This document shows, piece after piece, positions 15,158 through 22,924 of a stretch of DNA of 29,216 nt. The notes beneath the pieces were generated by a model that saw only the letters and a program-made list of their open reading frames with translations, was not told where the DNA came from and did no database searches. This stretch comes from a virus: positions 1 through 29,216 of IMG/VR virus record IMGVR_UViG_3300008450_000324. One strand, written 5' to 3'. The stretch's first letter is position 1, and every line of letters begins with the position of its first letter. A program made the translations under genes and the position numbers.

Positions 15158-15732
15158 TAACTATGACTGATAGCAAAGTTTTCAGATTAGCAGGTATAAA
15201 CTGCGATCGTGCAGTTTTTTCTGAAGCTGGTGATAAGTTTATCTTTAATTTTGATCATGGCACTTTTAGTACAGAAAATTATAATCGCTATCATGTCTCT
15301 CTAAACACATTTAAAATAGAATGGTTAACAGATGGTCAACCTCAGGGTGTTTTTGATGATAATGTTACTGAGCAGTTAGACGAAAATCACAAGACATATC
15401 CTATTTTTACATCTCAATTGGAACGTCTTTATTACCCAGTTCACGATTCTTGTAATTCAGTAACTATAACATCTATAGAACCTGATAGTTCGTACTGGTG
15501 TGTAGTTCCCACTAATAGAAACCATATTATTAAAGTAGAAGAACATGAATTATCAATCTATAGAATTTTTAGAACAACACTAAAAAGGGTATATTTTTCT
15601 AATATAAAACTATGCATAGACGGAAAAGATGTTCCTCCTCTGACGCCGTTTGCGTCTGTATACAACCCAGTAAATATAAATCCAGGAAAGTATTCTGATA
15701 AAAACGGTAAAATCATTGGATTTTACATATAA
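15154..15732 (+). CDS. Hypothetical protein, 192 residues
   Basis: Not recognised. A beta-rich, mildly acidic protein with segments AGINCDRAVFSEAGDKFIFN (13-32), VTITSIEPDSSYWCVVPTN and LSIYRIFRTTLKRVYFSNIK, and a short C-terminal region (NPGKYSDKNGKIIGFYI). No signal peptide, membrane segment or known catalytic motif. It is the last gene before the gp13 late promoter. A terminator-like hairpin lies in its 5' coding region (15198-15220). Position suggests a structural or fibre-attachment role, but nothing in the sequence proves it. Confidence 0.65.
   Translation: MITMTDSKVFRLAGINCDRAVFSEAGDKFIFNFDHGTFSTENYNRYHVSLNTFKIEWLTDGQPQGVFDDNVTEQLDENHKTYPIFTSQLERLYYPVHDSCNSVTITSIEPDSSYWCVVPTNRNHIIKVEEHELSIYRIFRTTLKRVYFSNIKLCIDGKDVPPLTPFASVYNPVNINPGKYSDKNGKIIGFYI
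15198..15220 (+). terminator. Possible intragenic terminator-like hairpin
   Basis: AAACTGC (15198-15204), a six-base loop, GCAGTTT (15211-15217), with six Ts in a row at 15215-15220. Only four of the seven pairs are G-C or C-G at most, so it is weak, and it is inside a coding region; it may be chance. Confidence 0.25.
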
Positions 15733-15740
15733 ACAGGATT

Positions 15741-15748
15741 CATAAATA
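15741..15748 (+). promoter_or_regulatory. Late promoter CATAAATA before gp13
   Basis: NATAAATA octamer with C at the first base, in the 34-base gap before gp13, ending 19 bases from the ATG. The same C variant precedes gp18. It would start the gp13-14-15-16-17 unit. Confidence 0.7.
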
Positions 15749-15766
15749 TCTAAAAAGGATATTTAA

Positions 15767-16504
15767 ATGGCAGTTACATCTAGAGAAGAATTTAAAGAAT
15801 ATTGCCTGAGAAAACTCGGCAAACCTGTTATTGAAATCAACGTGGATGATGATCAGGTTGAAGATCGTATTGATGAAGCTCTCAAATACTATTGGGATTA
15901 TCACTTCGATGGTACAGAGAAAGTATACTATAAACATCTAGTTACTGCAAGTGATATTTCCAACAAATATATTACTCTCCCTGAAAATATTATAGGAGCT
16001 GTAAGAATATTTGATATTGGCAATTATATGTCTGTTAATAATATTTTTAACATAAGATATCAAATAGCGCTTAACGATCTTTATACTCTTACATACCAAT
16101 CTATGGTTCCCTATTATATGGCATTCCAGCATATTCAAATGCTAGAACAGCTTTTAGTAGGACAGCAACCAATAAGATTTAATAGACATACAGATAAACT
16201 TTACATTGATGTTGATTGGACTAAAATAGTAGAAGGTTATTATCTTGTAATAGAAGCATACCAGGTTGTAGATCCTGAAACATATTCAGATGTATGGTCA
16301 GATAGATGGTTGCAAAGATATGCTACCCAGCTCATTAAAAAGCAATGGGGTTCTAATCTTACTAAGTTTAACGGCGTTCAGTTACCAGGCGGTATTACCT
16401 TTAACGGTACACAAATCTATAATGACGCACATGAAGAGATAGACAAACTAGAAGCAGAAATGATCAACAGCTACAGTTTACCTGTTGCAGATATGATAGG
16501 TTAA
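15767..16504 (+). CDS. gp13: Neck protein gp13, head completion
   Basis: A 245-residue protein matching the gp13 family of T4-like marine phages, with the opening SREEFKEYCLRKLGKPVIEI, the acidic helix VEDRIDEALKYYWDYHFDG and the W-rich stretch VWSDRWLQRYATQLIKKQWG followed by LPGGITFNG. T4 gp13 (309 residues, longer) joins gp14 in the neck that closes the filled head and accepts the tail (established). It begins the head-tail operon, is preceded by a late promoter and AAAGGAT, and is followed one base after its stop by gp14, in the T4 gene order. Confidence 0.92.
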   Translation: MAVTSREEFKEYCLRKLGKPVIEINVDDDQVEDRIDEALKYYWDYHFDGTEKVYYKHLVTASDISNKYITLPENIIGAVRIFDIGNYMSVNNIFNIRYQIALNDLYTLTYQSMVPYYMAFQHIQMLEQLLVGQQPIRFNRHTDKLYIDVDWTKIVEGYYLVIEAYQVVDPETYSDVWSDRWLQRYATQLIKKQWGSNLTKFNGVQLPGGITFNGTQIYNDAHEEIDKLEAEMINSYSLPVADMIG

Positions 16505-16505
16505 T

Positions 16506-17234
16506 ATGGCCACTAATTTTTATTTTAATAATTTTTCTTCTTCTGGTGAGCAATCACTAATAGAAAATCTTATCATAGAGTCTATCAAGATTCATGGTGT
16601 TGATAACTATTATATTCCGAGAAAAATTATTAATAGAGATAGTGCATTTAGAGAACAAGAGTTTGCAGAGTATGGTGAAGCAGTTTTAGTTGAAATGTAC
16701 ATTAGAAATGTAGATGGGTTTGAAGGGGATGGAGAATTCCTATCTAAGTTTGGTGTCGAAGTTAGAGATCAAATTACATTTTCTATTGCAATGAGAGTAT
16801 TCGATAATGAAGTAGGTACTCTTCTTAAAAGAGATCGTCCAATTGAATCTGATCTTATATGGTTCCCATTTACTAAGACTCTTTATACTATTAAATTTGT
16901 TAATAAGAAACCAGTATTCTATCAAATGGGTGCATTACAATTCTATGATGTTGTATGTGAACTGTTTGAATACTCTAATGAAGTATTTAATACTGGTGTT
17001 GATGTTATTGATAAAACTTATAACGCACTTCTTACAACAACAGATCCATATATTATTACTACGGAAACCAGTGTAAGTTTAACTACAGAAGATGGTTATC
17101 AGTTAATTAAAGAAGAATATGATATAGATGAATTAGATCAATCGTCCCAGAATGAATTCTTTGAAACTGAAGCAGTAGACTTCCTAGACTTTACAGAAAG
17201 AGATCCGTTTAGTGAAGGTGATAGGAGAGCATAA
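16506..17234 (+). CDS. gp14: Neck protein gp14
   Basis: A 242-residue protein (T4 gp14 is 256). Family features seen include FYFNNFSSSGEQSLIENLII (5-24), the HGVDNYYIPRKI segment and the central FPFTKTLYTIKFVNKKP strand pair ahead of a QMGALQFYDVVCELFEYSNE helix. The C-terminal 60 residues are strongly acidic. gp14 forms the neck ring with gp13 (established). It lies between gp13 and gp15, and its stop overlaps the gp15 start (TAATG at 17232-17236), so translation is coupled. Confidence 0.92.
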   Translation: MATNFYFNNFSSSGEQSLIENLIIESIKIHGVDNYYIPRKIINRDSAFREQEFAEYGEAVLVEMYIRNVDGFEGDGEFLSKFGVEVRDQITFSIAMRVFDNEVGTLLKRDRPIESDLIWFPFTKTLYTIKFVNKKPVFYQMGALQFYDVVCELFEYSNEVFNTGVDVIDKTYNALLTTTDPYIITTETSVSLTTEDGYQLIKEEYDIDELDQSSQNEFFETEAVDFLDFTERDPFSEGDRRA

Positions 17235-18052
17235 TGATTTCAAGTTCTCCTTTTTATAATTCACTTTTTAAGAAGTATGTTGTTATTTTTGGAACTCTCT
17301 TTAATAATATAAAGATTGAACGTAAAAATTCAACAGGTGGTCTAGAACAAACTTTTAAAGTACCCATTGCTTATGGTCCTAGAGAAAAGTTTCTTGCTCG
17401 TATTGAAGATAACCCGGATGCTACTGCATTAACTGCTATTAAACTTCCAAGAATGGCATTTGAGATATCATCAATTAATTATGCTCCTGCAAGAAAATTG
17501 CAGACAATTAATAAAGTAGCTTCAAGAAAAACTCTTAATGGTGTGAATGTCTATGATAAAGTATTTAATCCAGTTCCTTACGATATTGGATTTAGATTAG
17601 ATATTATGTCTAAAACTATGGAAGACGGGTTAAGAATAGTTGAGCAAATTCTTCCGTATTTTACACCAGAATGGACTGTGAGTGCAAAACTATTAGGTAA
17701 TGATTTTGATAATGTCACTGATATACCTTTAGTGTTGGATTCAGTTGCAATAGATGATACATATGCTGCAGACTTCTTAACCAGAAGAGTTTTAGTATTC
17801 TCACTTAATTTTGTAATGAAATGTTATTTCTACGGACCTGTAACAGAAAGTAAACTCATTAAACTTACTGATGTCCGTCTATATTCAGATACTACTGCTA
17901 ATACAGGTGTAACTACAACTACTACTAGACCTGGATTAACTGCAGATGGTGAACCTACTTCTAATGCGGATCTTTCAGTAGCATTATCTGCAATAGATGA
18001 AGATGATAATTTTGGTTATATTGTGACAGTAGAAAATAATTATGGCAGCTAA
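17234..18052 (+). CDS. gp15: Tail sheath stabiliser / tail terminator gp15
   Basis: A 272-residue protein, the same length as T4 gp15, which forms the hexameric ring ending the tail and binding the neck (established). Recognisable segments are the opening SSPFYNSLFKKYVVIFGTLF, KVPIAYGPREKFLARI, the LPRMAFEI strand, FNPVPYDIGFRLDIMSK and a TPEWTVSAKLL stretch. The last about 50 residues are a Thr/Asp-rich tail. GGAGAG lies just before the start. Its 3' end overlaps the next gene by 11 bases. Confidence 0.94.
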   Translation: MISSSPFYNSLFKKYVVIFGTLFNNIKIERKNSTGGLEQTFKVPIAYGPREKFLARIEDNPDATALTAIKLPRMAFEISSINYAPARKLQTINKVASRKTLNGVNVYDKVFNPVPYDIGFRLDIMSKTMEDGLRIVEQILPYFTPEWTVSAKLLGNDFDNVTDIPLVLDSVAIDDTYAADFLTRRVLVFSLNFVMKCYFYGPVTESKLIKLTDVRLYSDTTANTGVTTTTTRPGLTADGEPTSNADLSVALSAIDEDDNFGYIVTVENNYGS

Positions 18053-18440
18053 AAAAGATATTATTTCTGATTCTTTAGGTATAGAACCTTTAGAGCAAAC
18101 TACTAAAATTACTCAAGTTCTCCCTGCTATTAAAGCACAGAAGAATGATGATTATGAATATGCACGTCAAAACCTTTATGATATTATTGAAAAGGGTCAG
18201 AATGCTCTAGAAGATATTATTGATATTGCCAAACAATCAGAATCAGCACGAGCATTTGAAGTTGCTACTAATCTTATAAAGACAATGGCAGAGGCAAACA
18301 AGGATCTGTTGAACTTAGCAAAAGTTAAAAAAGACTTAGATAAAGAAGACGTTCCAGAACAAAAGAATATTACAAATAATAACCTTGTTTTAACCTCTGC
18401 CGATCTCCTTAAAATGATCAAAGATAAGTCTAATGAGTGA
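18042..18440 (+). CDS. gp16: Terminase small subunit gp16
   Basis: A 132-residue, mostly helical protein in the gp16 position directly before the large terminase. The central antiparallel-helix region (DYEYARQNLYDIIEKGQNAL, 37-56, then a SESARAFEVATNLIKTMAEA helix) is typical of the T4-like small subunit, which forms a ring that controls the gp17 motor and DNA recognition (established). The C-terminus (NLVLTSADLLKMIK) is the conserved gp17-contact-like end by analogy. T4 gp16 is 164 residues. It overlaps gp15 upstream by 11 bases and the next gene by 8. Confidence 0.87.
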   Translation: MAAKKDIISDSLGIEPLEQTTKITQVLPAIKAQKNDDYEYARQNLYDIIEKGQNALEDIIDIAKQSESARAFEVATNLIKTMAEANKDLLNLAKVKKDLDKEDVPEQKNITNNNLVLTSADLLKMIKDKSNE

Positions 18441-18657
18441 AGGTAAGATAATTTTACTTACTGATATTTACGAGACAAAAAGACGAAAAGAAGAAGAACT
18501 TAGATTTTATAATGAGCAGTTAGAAAAACTAAAAACTAAAATGTTTTTCATACAAAAAGATATTGAAATTACAACACTTTGTATCGAGCTTATAGAAAAA
18601 GAAAAGGTTGTAGAAATTAAAAGAGCAATCAAAGATGAGCGAGATATATCTAGGTAA
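18433..18657 (+). CDS. Small coiled-coil protein between gp16 and gp17
   Basis: A 74-residue basic-acidic protein: GKIILLTDIYETKRRKEEEL (4-23) followed by a helix with heptad-like Leu/Ile spacing (FYNEQLEKLKTKMFFIQKDI, then ITTLCIELIEKEK) to the end. No known enzymatic motif. It overlaps gp16 by 8 bases and the gp17 start by 23, so it is in a coupled block with both terminase genes. T4 has no gene at this point. I have a weak memory of similar small genes in marine T4-like phages; function is unknown. A terminase accessory or coupling factor is inferred from position. Confidence 0.68.
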   Translation: MSEGKIILLTDIYETKRRKEEELRFYNEQLEKLKTKMFFIQKDIEITTLCIELIEKEKVVEIKRAIKDERDISR

Positions 18658-20230
18658 TAAAAACCTAAAGAACAAAGACGTCAAACTTAATTATACTACA
18701 GAGCAAATCCAAGAGTATATCAAATGTGCTAAGGATGTTGAATACTTTTGTGAAAAATACGTTAAGATTGTTACCGTAGATAAAGGGTTACAACCTTTTA
18801 AACCTTTTGATTATCAAAAGAAAATGTTTAAGGTATTTGATGATAATCGTTTTACAGTATGTAAGATGCCTCGTCAGGTTGGTAAAACTACAGGTGTTGT
18901 AGGGTATCTACTTCATAAGATTCTTTTTAATGAAAATTATAATATTGCAGTTCTTGCAAACAAACAAGTACAGGCAAGAGAAATTCTTTCTAGAGTACAA
19001 CTTGCATATGAATGGCTCCCTAAGTGGTTACAGCAGGGTATTGTTGAATGGAATAAAGGTAACATAGAATTAGAGAATGGTTCTAAGATACTTGCATCTG
19101 CAACGTCATCATCTGCAGTACGTGGTCAATCTTATAATCTAGTTTATCTTGACGAGTTTGCATTCGTGCCTCGTAACGTTCAGGATGCTTTCTTTGCATC
19201 GGTCTTCCCTACTATTACTTCCGGTTCATCATCTAAACTTCTGATCACATCAACACCTAACGGTATGAATCTATTCTATAAGATCTGGATGGACTCTGTT
19301 AACGGTAACAATGATTATGCAAGAGTTGATGTTCACTGGTCAGATGTTCCAGGTCGAGATGAAGCCTGGAAAGAGCAGATGATCAGAAGTACTTCTATAG
19401 ATCAATTTAGACAAGAGTTTGAGTGCGAGTTCTTAGGTTCAGCTAACACTCTAATTCATCCTTCTATTCTCTCTAAATTAGTTTACCACCCAATTCTTAA
19501 AGAAATACATAATGTAAAAATCTATAAAGAACCGATAAAGGACCATGTTTATTCTATAACAGTAGATGTATCTGAAGGGCTAGGTTTAGATAGTTCTGCA
19601 TTTGTAATTATAGATTGTTCTACAGTTCCTTATGAAGTAGTTGCAACATATAAAGATGCTAATATATCTCAGCTCATGTATCCAACACTTCTAGAAAGTA
19701 TTGCAAAATATTATAATAATGCTGCAGTTCTAGTAGAAGTCAATATAGGATCACAGGTTGTTAATATTCTCCATCAAGATCTAGAATATGACAATGTTGT
19801 TATGACAAAAATGTCTGGCAGAAAAGGTACTATTATCGGAACTGCTGGTAATCAGAATCGATTAGGTATAAAAACTACAAAGATCACTAAGAGAATTGGA
19901 TGCTCGAATCTTAAGACTATAATCGAAAGTAATAAAATAATTCTTAATGATTATGATATTATTAATGAGCTTTCAACCTATATAGTAGATGGAAGTACTT
20001 ACAATGCCGAAGATGGCCACCATGATGATTTAGTGATGTGTCTGGTTCTCTTCGGATGGATGGTTAGCCAGAACTATTTTAAGGATGTCTCAAATACGGA
20101 TATTCGTAGAAAAATAGAAGAAGAACAAGAAGAGTTTACTCCTTTTGGACTCATCGATGATGGAAGAGAAGATGATCCATCCGATAGGATTTTGACAGTC
20201 AGTGAGTTTGATAGATTTCTTCTAAACTAA
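18635..20230 (+). CDS. gp17: Terminase large subunit gp17, packaging motor
   Basis: A 531-residue ATPase-nuclease that pumps DNA into the prohead through the portal and cuts the concatemer (established for T4). Seen: Walker A MPRQVGKTT (78-86), Walker B LVYLDE (169-174) with the catalytic Glu174, coupling motif STPNG (206-210), and the RNase H-fold nuclease with Asp311 (ITVDVSEGLGLDSSAFVIID), Glu368 (VEVN) and Asp464/465 (DGHHDDLVM). It lacks part of the N-terminus of the 610-residue T4 protein. All catalytic residues are present. The start overlaps the preceding small gene by 23 bases. Confidence 0.98.
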   Translation: MSEIYLGNKNLKNKDVKLNYTTEQIQEYIKCAKDVEYFCEKYVKIVTVDKGLQPFKPFDYQKKMFKVFDDNRFTVCKMPRQVGKTTGVVGYLLHKILFNENYNIAVLANKQVQAREILSRVQLAYEWLPKWLQQGIVEWNKGNIELENGSKILASATSSSAVRGQSYNLVYLDEFAFVPRNVQDAFFASVFPTITSGSSSKLLITSTPNGMNLFYKIWMDSVNGNNDYARVDVHWSDVPGRDEAWKEQMIRSTSIDQFRQEFECEFLGSANTLIHPSILSKLVYHPILKEIHNVKIYKEPIKDHVYSITVDVSEGLGLDSSAFVIIDCSTVPYEVVATYKDANISQLMYPTLLESIAKYYNNAAVLVEVNIGSQVVNILHQDLEYDNVVMTKMSGRKGTIIGTAGNQNRLGIKTTKITKRIGCSNLKTIIESNKIILNDYDIINELSTYIVDGSTYNAEDGHHDDLVMCLVLFGWMVSQNYFKDVSNTDIRRKIEEEQEEFTPFGLIDDGREDDPSDRILTVSEFDRFLLN

Positions 20231-20235
20231 GAAAT

Positions 20236-20243
20236 CATAAATA
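20236..20243 (+). promoter_or_regulatory. Late promoter CATAAATA before gp18
   Basis: C-variant late octamer in the 57-base gap after gp17, 45 bases before the gp18 ATG; AAAGGAG is also present immediately before the ATG. Sheath genes need high expression. Confidence 0.72.
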
Positions 20244-20287
20244 AACTTACTAGATACTGAAAATACTTTATCATAAAGGAGAAAACA

Positions 20288-22294
20288 ATGCCATTTCAAG
20301 TAAGTCCTGGTGTTAACGTATCAGAAATTGACTTAACTACAATCGTACCATCAGTATCAACTACTACAGGTGCGTTTGCTGGCGTTTTTAGATGGGGACC
20401 TGTTGAAGAAGCAGTCCTGATTTCTTCTGAAAACGAACTAGTTAATACATACGGAAAACCAACAGCTAATAATTTCGAAACATGGTTCACTGCTGCTAAC
20501 TTTTTAGCATATGGAAACCAGCTTTATATTTCAAGAGCAGCAAATACAGATAATTATAATGCGGTAGCAAATACTGGCACTCTTGTAAATTATTTTATTA
20601 AAAACAGCACAGATTGGACTAGTCAAGAATCAACAGTTCAAGCTGAAGCAAACACTGCTTTTGTTGCAAAATACCCTGGTTCTTTAGGAAATTCACTTAA
20701 GATTTCTATCTGTCCAGATGCAAATGCATATACATCATCATTTGGTTACGCAAATACTACATCAAACGTAGTTGCGGAAGTTGCAGTTGGAAGCACTACT
20801 CTCTATCTAAGAGCTGATCTCAGTGCTATGGCTACAACTGTTGACTCAGAACTTACAGTAGGTGACTATATCCTAATTGGTAACACTACTATTGGTACAC
20901 AATATGTTAAGATTAAGTCAAAGTCTGTTTCAGGTAACACAGTTACAGTAACTCTTAATGAAACTAGCAAATTAAAGACTGACTGGGTTAATATAACTAA
21001 CAGCTCTTCTACTGCAGTAGCTACTAGATACTGGGAATACTTTAATTCAGTAGACGGTGCACCTGGTCAATCAAATTATGTTGCTACTCGTGTAAATGAT
21101 ACAACTAAGACTGACGAAATGCATATCGTTGTAGCAGATGAAGATGGTAATATTACTGGAGTGCCTGGTGAAATTATTGAAGTTTGGAAAAACGTTTCTA
21201 GAGCTTCTGATGCAAAAGGTGAACAGGGTGGTTCTATTTACTGGAAAGATATTCTTAAGAATAACTCACAGTGGGTATGGCCAGGTAAAGATAATTACAC
21301 TTCTACAACAACATCATCAATAGATAAACTTACCGGTACAAACACCATGGTTGATACAATATCATTCAATGGTGGTGGATCTGATGATGCAGAATCTGTT
21401 ATTGCACCTGCAAAAATTATGACTGCTTATGATAAATTTGCATCTGCAGAAGATATTGATATCTCATTAGTACTTGGTGGTCGTGCAACTGGTGGTTCTG
21501 GACAATTGGTAGCAAATTACATCATAGACAATATTTGTGAATATAGAAAAGATTGCGTAGCATTCGTTTCTCCAAATAACACAGATACTGTTAATGTACC
21601 TGGACAAGAACTTACTAAACTTAAAACATTTAGAAACCTCTTAAGAGCTTCTTCTTATGCAGTGCTCGATTCAGGTCACAAATATCAATATGACAAGTAC
21701 AACGATGTGTATCGTTGGGTACCTCTAAACGGCGATATTGCTGGTCTTTGCGTACGCACAGACAGCGTAAGAGATCCATGGTTCTCTCCAGCAGGGTTCA
21801 ACAGAGGTAACATTAAGAACATTGTTAAACTTGCATACAATCCAGATAAAGCTGATAGAGATGAGCTTTATAAGGTAGACATCAACCCTGTAGTTAACTT
21901 CCCAGGTCAAGGTGTTGTACTCTTCGGTGATAAGACACTCCTAGGAAGACCATCAGCATTCGATAGAATTAACGTACGTAGATTGTTCATTGTTCTTGAA
22001 AAAGCCATTGCAACAGCTGCTAAGTCTGCTCTATTTGAATTCAATGATGACTTTACAAGAGCTTCATTCCGTAATCTTGTAGAGCCTTACCTACGTGATA
22101 TCCAAGGCCGCAGAGGAATCTATGACTTTAGAGTGGTTTGTGATACTACAAATAATACTCCTGAAGTTATTGATCGTAACGAGTTCCGTGGTGATATTTA
22201 CATCAAGCCAGCTCGTTCAATTAACTTCATTCAGCTCAACTTCGTTGCAGTACGCACCGGTGTAGAGTTTGAAGAAATCGTTGGTCGCATTTAA
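20288..22294 (+). CDS. gp18: Tail sheath protein gp18
   Basis: A 668-residue contractile sheath subunit (T4: 659). The opening FQVSPGVNVSEIDLTTIVPS and GAFAGVFRWGPVEE are family hallmarks, as is the conserved C-terminal core (ARSINFIQLNFVAVRTGVEFEEIVGR, split here between 642 and 668), which strand-swaps with neighbouring subunits (established). The middle (about 85-370) is the exposed, variable domain and carries Ala/Thr/Asn-rich repeats-poor sequence. Strong AAAGGAG leads the gene. It is followed 20 bases later by the tube gene, as in T4. Fully intact. Confidence 0.97.
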   Translation: MPFQVSPGVNVSEIDLTTIVPSVSTTTGAFAGVFRWGPVEEAVLISSENELVNTYGKPTANNFETWFTAANFLAYGNQLYISRAANTDNYNAVANTGTLVNYFIKNSTDWTSQESTVQAEANTAFVAKYPGSLGNSLKISICPDANAYTSSFGYANTTSNVVAEVAVGSTTLYLRADLSAMATTVDSELTVGDYILIGNTTIGTQYVKIKSKSVSGNTVTVTLNETSKLKTDWVNITNSSSTAVATRYWEYFNSVDGAPGQSNYVATRVNDTTKTDEMHIVVADEDGNITGVPGEIIEVWKNVSRASDAKGEQGGSIYWKDILKNNSQWVWPGKDNYTSTTTSSIDKLTGTNTMVDTISFNGGGSDDAESVIAPAKIMTAYDKFASAEDIDISLVLGGRATGGSGQLVANYIIDNICEYRKDCVAFVSPNNTDTVNVPGQELTKLKTFRNLLRASSYAVLDSGHKYQYDKYNDVYRWVPLNGDIAGLCVRTDSVRDPWFSPAGFNRGNIKNIVKLAYNPDKADRDELYKVDINPVVNFPGQGVVLFGDKTLLGRPSAFDRINVRRLFIVLEKAIATAAKSALFEFNDDFTRASFRNLVEPYLRDIQGRRGIYDFRVVCDTTNNTPEVIDRNEFRGDIYIKPARSINFIQLNFVAVRTGVEFEEIVGRI

Positions 22295-22314
22295 GGTAAG
22301 GGAGGAACACAAAA

Positions 22315-22866
22315 ATGGCGTTCAATATTAATGATATCCGCGCCCAGCTTACCTTTGGTGGTGCGCGTCCAAGTCTCTTCCAGGTGATTATCAGCAACCC
22401 AGTAAATCCAGTAGCTGATCTTAAGTTACCTTTCCTTTGTAAGACTGCTCAGATTCCTAGTTCAATTCTAGGTCTTATTGAAGTACCTTACTTTGGAAGA
22501 AGACTTAAGATGGCAGGTGATCGTAGATTCGATCCATGGACTGTTACAATCATCAATGATGAAGACTTCCTAGTACGTAATGCTATGGAACAATGGAATA
22601 ACTCCATTCAGCTTTATCAGCAAAACGTTACTGCATTAGGAACTGGAGCTCCTTCTAACTACAAATCACAAGCAACTGTTACTCAATTTGGTAAAGCTGG
22701 TGAAATTCTTAGAACATATCAGTTCAACGGAATTTATCCAGAAGCAATCGCTCCAATTGATCTTGCTTGGGCTTCAGTAGATGAAATTGAAGAGTTCCAA
22801 GTTACATTCCAGTACGATACATTTGAGGTATTAAATGGCGTTACTGGTAATGCAGGCGGTGCTTAA
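22315..22866 (+). CDS. gp19: Tail tube protein gp19
   Basis: A 183-residue protein (T4: 163) with the family start FNINDIRAQLTFGGARPSLF, then LPFLCKTAQIPSS, IEVPYFGRRLKMAGDRRFDP, EDFLVRNAMEQWNN and the end VTFQYDTFEV. Hexameric rings stack into the inner tube through which DNA and internal proteins are delivered (established). GGGAGGAA lies before the ATG. A strong terminator follows the stop. Confidence 0.97.
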   Translation: MAFNINDIRAQLTFGGARPSLFQVIISNPVNPVADLKLPFLCKTAQIPSSILGLIEVPYFGRRLKMAGDRRFDPWTVTIINDEDFLVRNAMEQWNNSIQLYQQNVTALGTGAPSNYKSQATVTQFGKAGEILRTYQFNGIYPEAIAPIDLAWASVDEIEEFQVTFQYDTFEVLNGVTGNAGGA

Positions 22867-22876
22867 GATTAAGATC

Positions 22877-22913
22877 GAGAGCCGTTATAAATACTATAGC
22901 GGCTCTCTTTCTT
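22877..22913 (+). terminator. Rho-independent terminator after gp19
   Basis: Perfect stem GAGAGCCG (22877-22884) / CGGCTCTC (22900-22907), extended inward by UUAUA/UAUAG pairing (one G-U) to 13 pairs with a 5-base loop, followed by TTTCTT. It lies 11 bases after the gp19 stop. The loop side contains the late promoter for gp20. Confidence 0.85.
22886..22893 (+). promoter_or_regulatory. Late promoter TATAAATA inside the terminator
   Basis: Exact octamer within the hairpin's inner stem and loop, 32 bases before the gp20 ATG. A transcript begun about a helical turn downstream would carry at most the right arm of the hairpin and thus could not fold it. Confidence 0.8.
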
Positions 22914-22924
22914 AAGGACATATT

